Source: Bacteroidetes bacterium MED-G17 (GTDB taxonomy: Bacteria; Bacteroidota; Bacteroidia; NS11-12g; UBA9320). Taken from it: DNA of 64,000 nt. The notes beneath the pieces are model-generated. The model was given only the letters and a program-made list of their open reading frames with translations, was not told where the DNA came from and made no database searches. The first letter of the stretch is position 1. Every line of letters begins with the position of its first letter. The stretch covers positions 23,867 to 87,866 of the forward strand of contig NTKK01000005.1 in NCBI GenBank assembly GCA_002457675.1. The letters are read 5' to 3'. Made by a program: the position numbers and the translations under genes. This document shows, piece after piece, positions 26,424 to 36,485 of this stretch.

Positions 26424-28221
26424 TCATAAAAGGGTAATTCTATATTTCTTTACCCACTTTTCCCCATCTGGATGATATACTTCTAATAGCCAAATATAGT
26501 TACCTACAGGCGCTGGCAAACCAGAACGGGCAATACCATTCCAAGATAGAATTTCCACTTGAGCACAATATTTATTGTTGGCCAGATTTTTTATTTCCCT
26601 TCCAAAGATGTCATAAATAGCAGAACTAAGTAAAAACCCGGATTTTTGGAATAGAATCTCCATGTTCAAGTGGTCTAAAAATTTCCCATTATTATGAGCC
26701 AAAATTTTTTGTTGATTTGAAAAATTCACCTCTGAAACAGCAGAAAAAAAACTAATTTTCTGTGAGTTCACATAACCTGGCGTTCCAAAATTGGCATAAG
26801 CAGATGCAGAAGTCCAGTTGTTTATATTACTGCTTGGCCAATCCAATCTTTTTCGCTCTAAACTCACACCTTTTGTATCAATTAATAGTTCATAGTGCAT
26901 AGCGGTATTGTAATTTACCTCGTCTATAATAAAGCTATCTTTTTGCCTGAATAGTTGCAAATTACCCCCATCATTCTTTAATGATTTTTCAAAATTTATT
27001 TGATACAAATTTTGATTTAAAAAAGTGCCAAATTGTTGCCACGTTGCTGAGGTGTCTTCGGTAAAAGCAATGATCTGTTTTGGTAAAAGTAAACCAGTGC
27101 CAAGACCTTGTTTTTTGCCTAAAATAGAAATACCTATATCCTGTAGATCAAAAGTATCGTTAATAAAATTCGCTATTTCAAAAAACTCATGACCTTGCTG
27201 ACCATGAAGTCCTTGGTAAGAAAAATCACCAGGATCAAATAAAATTTCATTTATTACAATTTCACCAGCCTTGGGTAGTAGTGGCCACCTAATTCTAACT
27301 ACAGTATCTAAATATTGACCGAAGAAATCTGGAATGCGCTTCATGCTTACATGTAAAAAATCACCCGGTTCCCAGGCTTCGCCTATGGATAGTTCTAAAC
27401 TTCTTGAATCAATTTGTTCAAATTGCCTTACCGATATGTTTTGATCTAGATTTTTTCGCAAAAAAAAAATTCTCATTAGATAGGCTGTCAGTCGAAAAAT
27501 TGTAGTTAAACACAAATAACAATTTCTCATCGGCTATTTTTTGAATTGATGTAATTTTAGGCAAGAAGAAATTGTGTCTTTTTTTACCTTGAACGGATAC
27601 ATAATCTACCTTGTGCTTTCCCCATCGAGTGGTGGTGCTCTTTACAGAAAATCCTGTAAATATGCTTTCAAAATGAACATCGTAAGAAAACCTTGCTAAA
27701 GGCAACCACTGACTTCCTGCTGTACTTGTATCCATCATAAAACTCCACGTATGAAATTCATTCTTACTTATTTTTATTGAAATAGCGCTATGGTTTTGAT
27801 TCAAAATTCCTTTCGCCCATGATTGTATTTTTTGCTCTTTCCCATTCACAAGTTGATAGAAGGTTAACTCATCTTCTGTTCCTCCAAACCTTAAGATATA
27901 AGCATTTGCACTACTTAAATTGGGAAAATCACTAAGTAGAATAAAATCAAAAAAATTGGCGCTAGAGGGATTAAAATCAAGTTGAAGCTTAAAGGCCCAA
28001 TTTTCAATATCCTGCAAATGTGTCTTTCGAAATATAGCAGCTATTTCATTTCCAGAACCTTTTGTTACCAACTCACCACCTTCAACGGTAAAATTGGCCG
28101 TATCTCCATACCAATGACCCGCCAAAAAATCAGTTTTGGACGAAAAGCTATCTAATATTTGAGAAAAGCAGGATTGAGCAGGAAAAAACCATAGCAATAA
28201 GAGGAAAAAAACATTTTTCAT
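26424..28221 (-). pseudogene. Secreted lamin-tail-domain protein, interrupted by a frameshift
   Basis: Two overlapping frames (27418-28221 and 26424-27530) together make one plausible protein of about 598 residues. The N-terminal part has a signal peptide (MKNVFFLLLLWFFPAQSCFSQ) and a beta-rich segment. The second part contains a lamin-tail-like domain (GEIVINEILFDPGDFSYQGL...) and a C-terminal FlgD/sorting-type Ig segment (YDIFGREIKNLANN, ending in VKKYRITLL). The frames join at a run of ten A on the plus strand (27460-27469). Nine instead of ten would give one continuous frame (SNENFFLRKNLDQN). Sequencing error, a genuine mutation, or slippage-based switching are all possible. The biological function is unknown. 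Confidence 0.75.
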
Positions 28222-28293
28222 TAAAGCAATTTAGCTATTTCTTCAAAAAAGACAATACATAGAATTGAAGGAAAGATTTACTTTGTACTCTTA

Positions 28294-29376
28294 ATGGGAG
28301 AAATTAATAAAAGGTTAAGACTCGGCATAACACCCGGGGATTTGAATGGTGTTGGTCCTGAAATCATTTTTTTTTGCTACCAGACAAATGAAATTTTTAA
28401 TCACCACACGCCTGTACTCTACCTAAACCATTACCATTTTAAAGAACTAATCAAATTACACCAATTTGAGATGGAAAATATTCACCTCATTGAGCATGCA
28501 AAAGAAGCAAAAGACGGTAAGCTTAATGTTTGTAGGGTAAATGATAAAAAATTTGATTTAGAAATAGGCAAATCAACCAAGGAAACTGGAAATTTTGCAG
28601 TAGCCGCACTTAAACAATCTATTCAAGATGTAATGGACGGGCACATTCAGAATATTGTGACCGCTCCTATAGACAAACATAGTGTCCAGAATACAGACTT
28701 TGATTTTAGAGGACATACCGAGTTTTTTGCAAAAAAATTTGAAATTGAAACATACATGATGCTTATGGTCAGCGATGAAATGAAAATTGGCATGGTTACC
28801 ACGCATATCCCAGTTAATCAAATTTCAGAATCCATAAACGCAGATTTGATAATTAGTAAAGCACAAATGTTGAAGCAAAGTCTCGAAGAAGATTTTTTGA
28901 TAAAAAACCCAAAAATTGCAGTTTTGGGATTAAACCCGCATTCTGGAGACAACGGCTTAATAGGTAAAGAAGAACAAGAAGTACTCATTCCAGTTATTGA
29001 TCAACTGCAAAATGATATGCACATTTTTGGTCCATACGGTTCAGACGGATTTTTTGGGTCAAAAAATTATAAAAATTTTGATGGTATTTTGGCTATGTAC
29101 CATGATCAAGCACTTATTCCATTCAAACTGGCGAGTTTTGAAACAGGTGTCAATTATACCGCAGGGCTTCCCATAGTTAGAACCTCACCAGATCATGGAG
29201 TAGCTTTTGATTTGGCAGGGAAAAAGAAAGCAGATGCGGGTTCTTTTATTCATGCTGTCTTTCTTGCCAACACCATCCACCATAACAGACTAAATTATTT
29301 TGAAAGTGCTAAGAATCCACTGCAAAAATCCGATTTAAAATCCGAAAAGTTCAATCTTGGACTTCCTAGGATTTAA
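28294..29376 (+). CDS. pdxA: 4-hydroxythreonine-4-phosphate dehydrogenase
   Basis: NAD-dependent enzyme of the DXP-dependent pyridoxal phosphate pathway. It oxidises 4-phosphohydroxy-L-threonine, and the product condenses with DXP in PdxJ. Landmarks are TPGDLNGVGPEI near the N-terminus, TAPIDKHSVQ, FRGHTEFFA (metal His), NPHSGDNG, MYHDQALIPFKL and TSPDHGVAFDLAGK. The 360 residues match the family. It leads the run pdxA-yceD-rpmF-plsX-fabH-accB-accC; the gap to the next gene is about 55 bp. Confidence 0.95.
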   Translation: MGEINKRLRLGITPGDLNGVGPEIIFFCYQTNEIFNHHTPVLYLNHYHFKELIKLHQFEMENIHLIEHAKEAKDGKLNVCRVNDKKFDLEIGKSTKETGNFAVAALKQSIQDVMDGHIQNIVTAPIDKHSVQNTDFDFRGHTEFFAKKFEIETYMMLMVSDEMKIGMVTTHIPVNQISESINADLIISKAQMLKQSLEEDFLIKNPKIAVLGLNPHSGDNGLIGKEEQEVLIPVIDQLQNDMHIFGPYGSDGFFGSKNYKNFDGILAMYHDQALIPFKLASFETGVNYTAGLPIVRTSPDHGVAFDLAGKKKADAGSFIHAVFLANTIHHNRLNYFESAKNPLQKSDLKSEKFNLGLPRI

Positions 29377-29430
29377 TCAGCAGAAAAAATATATTTATTG
29401 CTATTTTTGCAATCCCTAAAATTAAAGGAG

Positions 29431-29958
29431 GTGCATTCTTCCAGTTTATATGAAATAAAAATTGCAGGTTTACCTAACGGTACTTACGATTATGAATTTA
29501 TTATAGACGATTTGTTCTTTGAAGTGTTTAAATCAAATAGTTTAACCAAAGGTTTAGTGAATGTTGGGATGGAAATGAACAAAAATTCAGGACTATTTCA
29601 TACATCTTATCAGTTTTCTGGTTTTATTGAATTAATCTGCGATAATTGTCTAAACAAAGGCAATTTCCCCATTCAATATCAACATAAAATGATTTACAAA
29701 ATGTCTCTTGACACGGAAAATTTGAAAAAAAATATTGATTCTGATATTGTTTTTATTCATCCAAATGCCGAAAAAATAAATATTCATCAAGAGCTATTCG
29801 ACTACATTCATTTGGCAATACCTATGCGCACAACCTGTGAGCTTTTCTCGAAAGATTGTAGTATTGATTTGAACAACTTTAACGAAGTAAACGATAAGGA
29901 AACACCCCCATATTGGGAAAAATTAAAAAAATTAAAAAGCGAAAATGGCACATCCTAA
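29431..29958 (+). CDS. yceD: DUF177 (YceD) family protein
   Basis: Protein of the DUF177 family, which in many bacteria sits directly before rpmF and is tied to 23S rRNA/50S biogenesis. The pattern YEIKIAGLPNGTYDYEFIID at the N-terminus, an ICDNC Cys pair (about residue 70) and CELFSKDC near the C-terminus fit the family. The GTG at 29431 (MHSSSLYEIK) places the start as in homologues. A TTG at 29398 would add 11 residues. The 3' end overlaps rpmF by 14 bp. Confidence 0.85.
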   Translation: MHSSSLYEIKIAGLPNGTYDYEFIIDDLFFEVFKSNSLTKGLVNVGMEMNKNSGLFHTSYQFSGFIELICDNCLNKGNFPIQYQHKMIYKMSLDTENLKKNIDSDIVFIHPNAEKINIHQELFDYIHLAIPMRTTCELFSKDCSIDLNNFNEVNDKETPPYWEKLKKLKSENGTS

Positions 29959-30130
29959 ACGCAAACAGTCAAAAGCAAGAAGAGACAAAAGAAGAACGCA
30001 CTACAAGTTAGGTTCGAAAACTTTGTTTAAAGATTCCAAATCTGGAGAAGTTTCCCAATACCATAGAGTAAATATGGACACGGGCATGTACAAAGGCGTT
30101 CAAGTAATCCCAGAAAAAGACGAAGAATAG
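29945..30130 (+). CDS. rpmF: Large ribosomal subunit protein bL32
   Basis: Basic 61-residue ribosomal protein beginning MAHPKRKQSKARRDKRRTHY, the canonical L32 start. As in other Bacteroidota, the zinc-binding Cys found in some L32 proteins are absent (zinc-free C- form). Its start lies inside the yceD 3' end and the plsX start follows 2 bp after the stop, so the three are probably translated in series. Confidence 0.97.
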   Translation: MAHPKRKQSKARRDKRRTHYKLGSKTLFKDSKSGEVSQYHRVNMDTGMYKGVQVIPEKDEE

Positions 30131-30132
30131 TT

Positions 30133-31014
30133 TTGCGTCTAGGCATAGATTTGATGGGTGGAGATTACGCCCCTCACCTTCCCCAAAAAATGGTAAGCCA
30201 AATCTCCCAGAAAAGAGAGTTTGATGACCATGAGATACACTGCTTTGCAAGCCAAGACATTCTGGATAAAACGTGTAATAAAAAAAACCTTATACCTCAC
30301 ACATGCTCAACCTTTATCCCTGCAAGTTTAAAAAACCCTAGGGAGGTATTAAAGCAGCCAGAAAGTTCAATATTTAAAGGTATAGAAGCCCTTCAAAGAG
30401 GATACATTGACACCTTTATTAGTGCCGGTAATACAGGTGCTATAGTCGTAGCAGCCAAAGTAATGATACCTGCAAAAGACGGAATAAGTAGACCCTGTTT
30501 GGCCATAAGAGTTCCTAAAATTGACGGCAATTTTGGACTTTTGGTAGATGTTGGTGCCAATGCAGAGGTAAAACATGAACATTTAACTCAATTTGCGAAT
30601 CTGGGACTTGAATTTGCCTCAAAATCATTGGGTATTCTTCAACCAAAACTTGGTTTAATTAATATAGGGTCAGAACCCACAAAAGGCGATAAATTAAGGG
30701 TGGAATCTTATAAAAATTTTCAGGACCAATTTGACCATTTTGTAGGGAATGTGGAAGGCTGGGAAATTTTTATAAATAAGGCTGATGTTATGGTTTGTGA
30801 TGGTTTTACAGGAAATGTAATTCTAAAGTTATCTGAAGGATTTGCGCACATTATCTTGAAACAAGATGTTACAAATCCATTTCTTAGTCAATTCAAAATG
30901 GAGAATCATGGAGGAAGCTTTTTACTTGGATTTCAAAAACCTATCGTAATCGGTCATGGAAGCTCAAATCAAGCAACACTTGAAAACATGTTGAAATTAG
31001 CGCTCAAAATGTAA
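30133..31014 (+). CDS. plsX: Phosphate acyltransferase PlsX
   Basis: Converts acyl-ACP to acyl-phosphate, the acyl donor for phospholipid synthesis through PlsY. The start is a TTG two bases after rpmF (residues MRLGIDLMGGDYAPH). Family motifs include DLMGGD, SAGNTGAIVVAAK, RPCLAIRVP, LVDVGANAE and VCDGFTGNVILKLSEG. The length of 293 residues is a little below the usual 310-340 but no domain is missing. The order rpmF-plsX-fabH is widely conserved. Confidence 0.95.
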   Translation: MRLGIDLMGGDYAPHLPQKMVSQISQKREFDDHEIHCFASQDILDKTCNKKNLIPHTCSTFIPASLKNPREVLKQPESSIFKGIEALQRGYIDTFISAGNTGAIVVAAKVMIPAKDGISRPCLAIRVPKIDGNFGLLVDVGANAEVKHEHLTQFANLGLEFASKSLGILQPKLGLINIGSEPTKGDKLRVESYKNFQDQFDHFVGNVEGWEIFINKADVMVCDGFTGNVILKLSEGFAHIILKQDVTNPFLSQFKMENHGGSFLLGFQKPIVIGHGSSNQATLENMLKLALKM

Positions 31015-31047
31015 GTCCTTGGTTGTTTTCAAATTATAAATTATATC

Positions 31048-31055
31048 TACTTTCG
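31048..31055 (+). promoter_or_regulatory. Candidate internal -7 promoter box before fabH
   Basis: TACTTTCG lies 9 bp before the fabH ATG in a 50-bp spacer. It matches TAnnTTTG with one T-to-C. A TTG at 31023-31025 is a possible -33 element, 22 bp upstream. If used, it would allow fabH to be transcribed separately from plsX. Confidence 0.4.
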
Positions 31056-31064
31056 TTTTAGTTT

Positions 31065-32066
31065 ATGAGTCAATCAAAAACAACTGCTGCTATTTCTGCT
31101 GTTGGTGGATTTGTTCCAAAAAAAATTCTAAGCAACTATGATCTAGAAAAAATGGTCGACACCACTGACGAATGGATAAAGACAAGAACCGGAATTGAAG
31201 AGAGAAGAATCCTTGACATTCCCGGTGAAGGCACTTCCTATTTAGGCACAAAGGCAGTTGAAAATTTATTGCACAAAACAAATCTTGACCCCAAAGAAAT
31301 TGACCTAATCATTTGTACTACGGTCACTGGAGACTATTTATTCCCTGCGACAGCAAACATAATAAGCCACAATGTGGGTGCTACCAATGCATTTAGCTTT
31401 GACATTGGCGCGGCATGTTCAGGATTTTTATATGGAGTACGAACCGCTTCAAGTTTTTTGGAAGCAGGAACCTACAAAAAAGTGATTGTGGTAGGCGCAG
31501 ACAAGATGAGCGCAATTGTAGATTATTCCAACAGAAATAACTGTATAATTTTTGGAGATGGTGCTGGAGCCGTTTTAATGGAACCCAATAAGGAAGGTTT
31601 TGGCGTTCAAGACTCGGTTCTCTATACAGACGGTATAGGTAAAGAATATCTATTACAACCAGCGGGGGGGTCTGTAAAACCACCAAGTGTAGAAAGTATA
31701 AAAAACCGCGAACACTTTATCTACCAAGATGGTAAAACGGTTTTTAAATTTGCCGTAACCAAGATGGCAGAAGCCAGTGCAGAGGTCATGAGAAAAAATA
31801 AACTAACAGGTGAAGATATAAACTACTTATTGGCGCATCAAGCCAACAAAAGAATTATTGATGCCACAAGAGACAGAATGGGTATAGATGAAAGTAAAGT
31901 TTTAATGAACATTCAACGCTATGGTAATACCACAAGTGGAACTATACCACTGCTTATGTGGGATTTTGAAAAGAAATTAAAAAAAGGGGACAACCTTATT
32001 TTATCAGCATTTGGTGGTGGATTTACTTGGGGGAGTATCTACCTAAAGTGGCTTTATAATAGCTAG
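31065..32066 (+). CDS. fabH: Beta-ketoacyl-ACP synthase III
   Basis: Starts fatty acid synthesis by condensing acyl-CoA with malonyl-ACP. The thiolase-fold Cys-His-Asn triad is intact: Cys 118 in GAACSGFLYG, His 258 in LLAHQANKRI and Asn 288 in RYGNTTSGT. The C-terminal SAFGGGFTWGSIYLKW is typical. The 333 residues match the family. It sits between plsX and accB, linking phospholipid synthesis, initiation and malonyl-CoA supply. Confidence 0.96.
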   Translation: MSQSKTTAAISAVGGFVPKKILSNYDLEKMVDTTDEWIKTRTGIEERRILDIPGEGTSYLGTKAVENLLHKTNLDPKEIDLIICTTVTGDYLFPATANIISHNVGATNAFSFDIGAACSGFLYGVRTASSFLEAGTYKKVIVVGADKMSAIVDYSNRNNCIIFGDGAGAVLMEPNKEGFGVQDSVLYTDGIGKEYLLQPAGGSVKPPSVESIKNREHFIYQDGKTVFKFAVTKMAEASAEVMRKNKLTGEDINYLLAHQANKRIIDATRDRMGIDESKVLMNIQRYGNTTSGTIPLLMWDFEKKLKKGDNLILSAFGGGFTWGSIYLKWLYNS

Positions 32067-32091
32067 TCATGTGTCGTCAAAAAGAAAAGCT

Positions 32092-32099
32092 TAAATTCG
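32092..32099 (+). promoter_or_regulatory. Candidate -7 promoter box before accB
   Basis: TAAATTCG, identical to the octamer before hppA, lies 16 bp before the accB ATG in a 49-bp spacer. No convincing -33 TTTG is seen. Confidence 0.4.
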
Positions 32100-32115
32100 T
32101 GAAAAATCTTAACCA

Positions 32116-32598
32116 ATGGACATAAAAGACATCCAAGCGTTAATCAAATTCGTTTCTAGAGTTGGCGTAGATGAAGTTGAACTTGAAAAAGATAACTTCA
32201 AAATTTCAATTAAAAAAAATCAAGCAAGCCCTGTAACTTTTTCGGAAAATGCAGCACCAATTGCACAACCAATTTATCAAGCCGTTCCAGCATCCCAAGC
32301 ACCATCTGAACCTTCGGAAGTGGCAAGTGCAAAATCTACAAAAGAAGATAATATCAATCTTGTAGAATTCAAATCTCCAATGGTAGGAACGTTCTACAGA
32401 TCCCCTGGACCAGATAAAGACACTTTCGTAAATGTTGGAGATCAAATAAATGTTGGTTCTATATTGTGTATCGTTGAAGCAATGAAATTATTCAATGAAA
32501 TAGAATCTGATGTTGCTGGAAAAATCGTCAAAGTTCTTATAGACGATGCTTCACCTGTAGAATATGGGCAACCATTGTTTCTTATAGATCCATCCTAA
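32116..32598 (+). CDS. accB: Acetyl-CoA carboxylase biotin carboxyl carrier protein
   Basis: Carries biotin between AccC and AccA/AccD. An N-terminal helical segment (about residues 1-40) is followed by an Ala/Pro/Ser-rich linker (41-75) and the biotinyl domain with the thumb-containing sequence. The biotinylated Lys is 124 in VEAMKLFNEI. The length is 160 residues. accC starts three bases after the stop, the usual accBC operon. Confidence 0.96.
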   Translation: MDIKDIQALIKFVSRVGVDEVELEKDNFKISIKKNQASPVTFSENAAPIAQPIYQAVPASQAPSEPSEVASAKSTKEDNINLVEFKSPMVGTFYRSPGPDKDTFVNVGDQINVGSILCIVEAMKLFNEIESDVAGKIVKVLIDDASPVEYGQPLFLIDPS

Positions 32599-32601
32599 GT
32601 T

Positions 32602-33936
32602 ATGTTTAAAAAGATTCTTATTGCCAACCGTGGCGAAATTGCATTGCGCGTTATTCGTACCTGCAAAGAAATGGGTATAAAAACTGTTGCTGTGTATTCT
32701 GAGGCGGACCAAAACAGCCTTCCGGTAAAGATTGCTGATGAAGCGGTAAAAATTGGCCCAGCTAAAAGCACCGACTCATACTTAAATTACCAAAGCATAT
32801 TGGCTGCTGCAGAAATCACCAATGCAGACGCAATACACCCAGGTTACGGATTTTTATCAGAGAATGAAAAATTCTCTGAACTCTGTCAAGATCACGGAAT
32901 AAAATTTATTGGTGCTTCACCTGAAATGATACATGCAATGGGAGACAAGTCCAACGCAAAAGATACCATGAAAAAAGCTGGTGTTCCTACAATTCCAGGA
33001 TCTGATGGGTTATTAAAAAATATTGAAGAAGGACTTCAAATTGCGAAGAAAATTAAATATCCAGTTATTCTAAAAGCTACCGCAGGTGGAGGTGGAAAAG
33101 GAATGCGTATTGTAAATAGTGATAGTGAATTTAAAGATGCTTGGGAAAAAGCAACAATCGAGGCCAAAGCTGCATTTGGAAATGATGGTATGTATCTTGA
33201 AAAATTTATTGAAGAACCACGCCACGTTGAAATACAAATTGCAGGAGACCAATATGGCAACATCTGTCATCTTTCAGAAAGAGACTGCTCAATACAAAGA
33301 AGACACCAAAAGATTATTGAAGAAGTTCCCTCACCATTTATAGATGAGAAAATTCGTGCAAAAATGGGAGAAGCTGCAATACAAGCTGGAAAGGCAATAA
33401 ATTACGAAGGTTTAGGAACTGTGGAATTCTTGGTCGATAAGAACAAAGATTTCTATTTTATGGAAATGAATACAAGGATTCAAGTAGAACATCCAATTAC
33501 TGAAGAAGTTATTGGCCATGATCTGGTTATGGAACAAGTTAAAATTGCGGCTGGTATTCCCATAAGCGGGCACAACTATCATCCAAATGCTTTTGCTATG
33601 GAATGTAGAATAAATGCAGAGGACCCATTTAATAATTTCAGACCTTCCCCAGGAATAATTGAGACATTGCATAAGCCTGGTGGATATGGCGTAAGAATTG
33701 ACTCTCATATTTACTCTGGCTATACAATACCTCCATATTACGACTCCATGATTGCAAAGGTGATTGTTAAAGCCAACTCACGAGAAGAAGTCATTAAAAA
33801 AATGGAAAGAGCACTTTCTGAATTTGTTATCGAAGGTATCAAGACAACTACACCTCTTCTTCTTAAGATTTTAAAAGACCCAGATTTTGTAGCCGGTAAT
33901 TTTACCACAAAATTCATGGATACCTTTGAATACTGA
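32602..33936 (+). CDS. accC: Acetyl-CoA carboxylase biotin carboxylase subunit
   Basis: ATP-dependent enzyme that carboxylates biotin on AccB. The N-terminus [20 protein letters not shown] is canonical. The glycine-rich ATP loop [14 protein letters not shown], the catalytic [15 protein letters not shown] and [14 protein letters not shown] are all intact. The length of 444 residues is typical. It ends the fatty-acid run; a 326-bp gap follows. Confidence 0.97.
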   Translation: MFKKILIANRGEIALRVIRTCKEMGIKTVAVYSEADQNSLPVKIADEAVKIGPAKSTDSYLNYQSILAAAEITNADAIHPGYGFLSENEKFSELCQDHGIKFIGASPEMIHAMGDKSNAKDTMKKAGVPTIPGSDGLLKNIEEGLQIAKKIKYPVILKATAGGGGKGMRIVNSDSEFKDAWEKATIEAKAAFGNDGMYLEKFIEEPRHVEIQIAGDQYGNICHLSERDCSIQRRHQKIIEEVPSPFIDEKIRAKMGEAAIQAGKAINYEGLGTVEFLVDKNKDFYFMEMNTRIQVEHPITEEVIGHDLVMEQVKIAAGIPISGHNYHPNAFAMECRINAEDPFNNFRPSPGIIETLHKPGGYGVRIDSHIYSGYTIPPYYDSMIAKVIVKANSREEVIKKMERALSEFVIEGIKTTTPLLLKILKDPDFVAGNFTTKFMDTFEY

Positions 33937-33961
33937 GTAAATAAATCAACCGATTTTCTAA

Positions 33962-34126
33962 CCAATAACGAAAAATTCTCGACTGCTGTTAGTTTGTTAT
34001 GGTGTTCTTGATGCTTTTGATGTTGACTTAAAAAAAATGGTAAGCACCCGAGAAATGAAAAATGAAATCATGAAAAAATTTACCCCTTACTATGAAAAAA
34101 TGATTGGGTACTTACCAAAGTCTTGA
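33962..34126 (+). pseudogene. Possible small ORF or gene remnant in the accC-purL gap
   Basis: In the 326-bp gap one frame is open for 54 codons and ends at the TGA at 34124-34126. It has no ATG, GTG or TTG in its first 25 codons. The only in-frame ATGs give at most 29 residues (MVSTREMKNEIMKKFTPYYE then KMIGYLPKS). The upstream part reads LLLVCYGVLDAFDVDLKKM, which looks protein-like. I do not recognise the family. It may be the 3' remnant of a lost gene, a very short peptide, or chance. The rest of the gap (34127-34262) is AT-rich leader for purL with no clear feature. Confidence 0.25.
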
Positions 34127-34262
34127 TTTCTTAAAAGAGAATTCAAATATAACCTTCTTTCGTTAGTTTCTTTATTAATTTCAGAAAAAAATAAAATCCT
34201 CAATTTATCAACGTTTCTCTATTACAAGTAGAGATAATAAAATAAATATTCAATTTTGTGCG

Positions 34263-36485
34263 GTGGAGGAAAAACAAATTGTATCGCAAGCCAAAGCACT
34301 TGGATTAACTGGAGAAGAGTATCTTAAAATCGAAGCTATTTTAGGAAGAACACCCAACTTTACTGAAATCTGTATATTTTCTGCAATGTGGAGCGAGCAT
34401 TGCTCCTATAAAAATTCAATAAAATGGCTAAAAACTTTACCAAAAGAGGGCCCTGCAACATTGGTTGCAGCTGGAGAGGAAAATGCAGGACTCATAGATA
34501 TTGGTGAAGGTTTGGCTTGTTGTTTCAAAATAGAATCGCACAATCACCCTTCGGCCATTGAACCATTTCAAGGTGCCGCAACAGGCGTTGGGGGAATAAA
34601 TAGAGATATTTTCTCCATGGGTGCAAGACCAATCGCTCAGCTCAATTCACTGCGCTTTGGAAACATAAAAAACGAGCGCACTAAATGGCTTGTGGAAGGG
34701 GTAGTAAAGGGTATTGGAACTTATGGCAATTCTTTTGGTATTCCAACCGTAGGCGGAGAAGTTTATTTTGACGACTGTTACCAAACCAATATATTGGTAA
34801 ATGCTATGTCTGTAGGCTTGGTAAAGGTTGGCGAATCCGTTTCTGCAACAGCTGAAGGCATAAATAATCCAGTTTATATATATGGCTCAAGTACTGGAAA
34901 AGACGGAATACATGGTGCCTCTTTTGCTTCTAAGGATATTTCAGAGGATTCTGTAAACGACCTACCCTCTGTTCAAGTAGGTGACCCTTTTTGGGAAAAA
35001 TTGTTGCTTGAAGCTACCTTAGAAATAATTCAAACAAAAAAAATAGTTGGTATTCAAGATATGGGAGCCGCAGGAATCACTTGTAGCACTTCCGAAATGA
35101 GTGCAAAAGCAGGCGTTGGCATGCACATAGATTTGGACAAGGTTCCGCTCCGTCAATCTGGTATGAAAGATTGGGAAATTTTAATTTCTGAAAGTCAAGA
35201 GAGGATGTTGGTAGTTGTTGAAAAAGGTCATGAAAAAGAAATTGAAGCCATCTTAGACAAATGGGATATTACGTATGCACAAATTGGAAAAGTAACAGAT
35301 ACCAAAAACGTAGAATTCTATCAAAAAGGAATGCTTAAAGCGTCAATACCTTCAGAATCACTAGTCTTAGGCGGTGGCGCCCCAGTGTACGAAAGAAAAT
35401 TTAGAGAGCCAAGCTATTTCGAGAAAATTTCCTCATTTGATGATAAGAAAATTAATTGTCCAAAGGATTTAATTTCGGTTGCAAAATTTTTATTGGCCCA
35501 ACCAAATATCGCTTCAAAAAACTGGATATCGAAACAATATGATTCGATGGTAGGGACAATTACACAAACTACTGAAATGAAATCTGATGCTGCAATTGTA
35601 AAATTAGAAAACAGTGAAAAATCCTTGGCCATGACTGTAGACTGCAATTCAAGGTATGTTTTTGCAAATCCAAAAATTGGTGGGTCAATAGCTGTAGCAG
35701 AGGCAGCACGAAATATCGTCTGTTCAGGAGGTAAACCCTTGGCCATTACCAATTGTTTAAACTTTGGCAATCCCTATAATGAAGAAGTCTATTATCAATT
35801 TGTACATGCTATAAAAGGCATTACTGTTGCATGCGAAGCGCTTGAAACACCGGTTACTGGAGGCAATGTTAGTTTTTATAATCAATCTACCTCAGATGGT
35901 AAGTCCGTTTACCCTACACCAACTATTGGTATGGTTGGATTAATTGAAAAACAAAGCCACATCACCTCCATGTCTTTACAAAAAGTAGATGATGTTTTGT
36001 ACCTCCTTGGCCCAATGTCAGAAGATTTTAATTCTTCACAATATTTAGCAAAATATCACCATGTTGAATACTCTCCTGCCCCAAGTTTTCAGTTAAGTGA
36101 GGAAGTTAAACTTCAACATTCACTCTTACAAGCTATTCGAAATGGCTGGATTAGTTCTGCTCATGATCTTTCAGAAGGTGGTTTATTTTGTGCCTTAGCA
36201 GAGTCATGTTTTCAACATGAGATAGGATGCCAAATTACATTAAATAGCAAGGTCCGCATGGACGCCCTTTTATTTGGAGAAGCACAATCAAGGGTTTTAA
36301 TCAGTGTTGCAGAGGATAAAGCAAACTATATTGAGGAACACTTTCATTCCCATAATGTCCAATACACCAAACTTGGATGTACAGTGGGAGATGAACTAAA
36401 GATAAACGACCATAACTTTGGGACAGTTAGTGCGCTAAAAAAAATTTATTCAGGGAGTATTGCAAAGGAGTTGTCAAATGATTAA
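34263..36485 (+). CDS. purL: Phosphoribosylformylglycinamidine synthase subunit PurL
   Basis: Fourth step of purine synthesis: ATP-dependent amidation of FGAR to FGAM, working with PurQ and PurS in the small-subunit form. At 740 residues it is the short PurL type. Landmarks are [20 protein letters not shown] (catalytic His), [37 protein letters not shown] and [12 protein letters not shown]. The start is a GTG ([14 protein letters not shown]). Its TAA stop shares bases with the dnaA stop on the opposite strand (TTAA). purQ and purS are not visible here. Confidence 0.95.
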   Translation: MEEKQIVSQAKALGLTGEEYLKIEAILGRTPNFTEICIFSAMWSEHCSYKNSIKWLKTLPKEGPATLVAAGEENAGLIDIGEGLACCFKIESHNHPSAIEPFQGAATGVGGINRDIFSMGARPIAQLNSLRFGNIKNERTKWLVEGVVKGIGTYGNSFGIPTVGGEVYFDDCYQTNILVNAMSVGLVKVGESVSATAEGINNPVYIYGSSTGKDGIHGASFASKDISEDSVNDLPSVQVGDPFWEKLLLEATLEIIQTKKIVGIQDMGAAGITCSTSEMSAKAGVGMHIDLDKVPLRQSGMKDWEILISESQERMLVVVEKGHEKEIEAILDKWDITYAQIGKVTDTKNVEFYQKGMLKASIPSESLVLGGGAPVYERKFREPSYFEKISSFDDKKINCPKDLISVAKFLLAQPNIASKNWISKQYDSMVGTITQTTEMKSDAAIVKLENSEKSLAMTVDCNSRYVFANPKIGGSIAVAEAARNIVCSGGKPLAITNCLNFGNPYNEEVYYQFVHAIKGITVACEALETPVTGGNVSFYNQSTSDGKSVYPTPTIGMVGLIEKQSHITSMSLQKVDDVLYLLGPMSEDFNSSQYLAKYHHVEYSPAPSFQLSEEVKLQHSLLQAIRNGWISSAHDLSEGGLFCALAESCFQHEIGCQITLNSKVRMDALLFGEAQSRVLISVAEDKANYIEEHFHSHNVQYTKLGCTVGDELKINDHNFGTVSALKKIYSGSIAKELSND

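Noticed and set aside
27418..28221. The N-terminal half of the lamin-tail protein as a separate complete gene
   Set aside because: Its last residues after the homopolymer (KKSRSKHIGKAI) are unlike the preceding domain, while the other frame continues sensibly, so one interrupted gene is the better reading.
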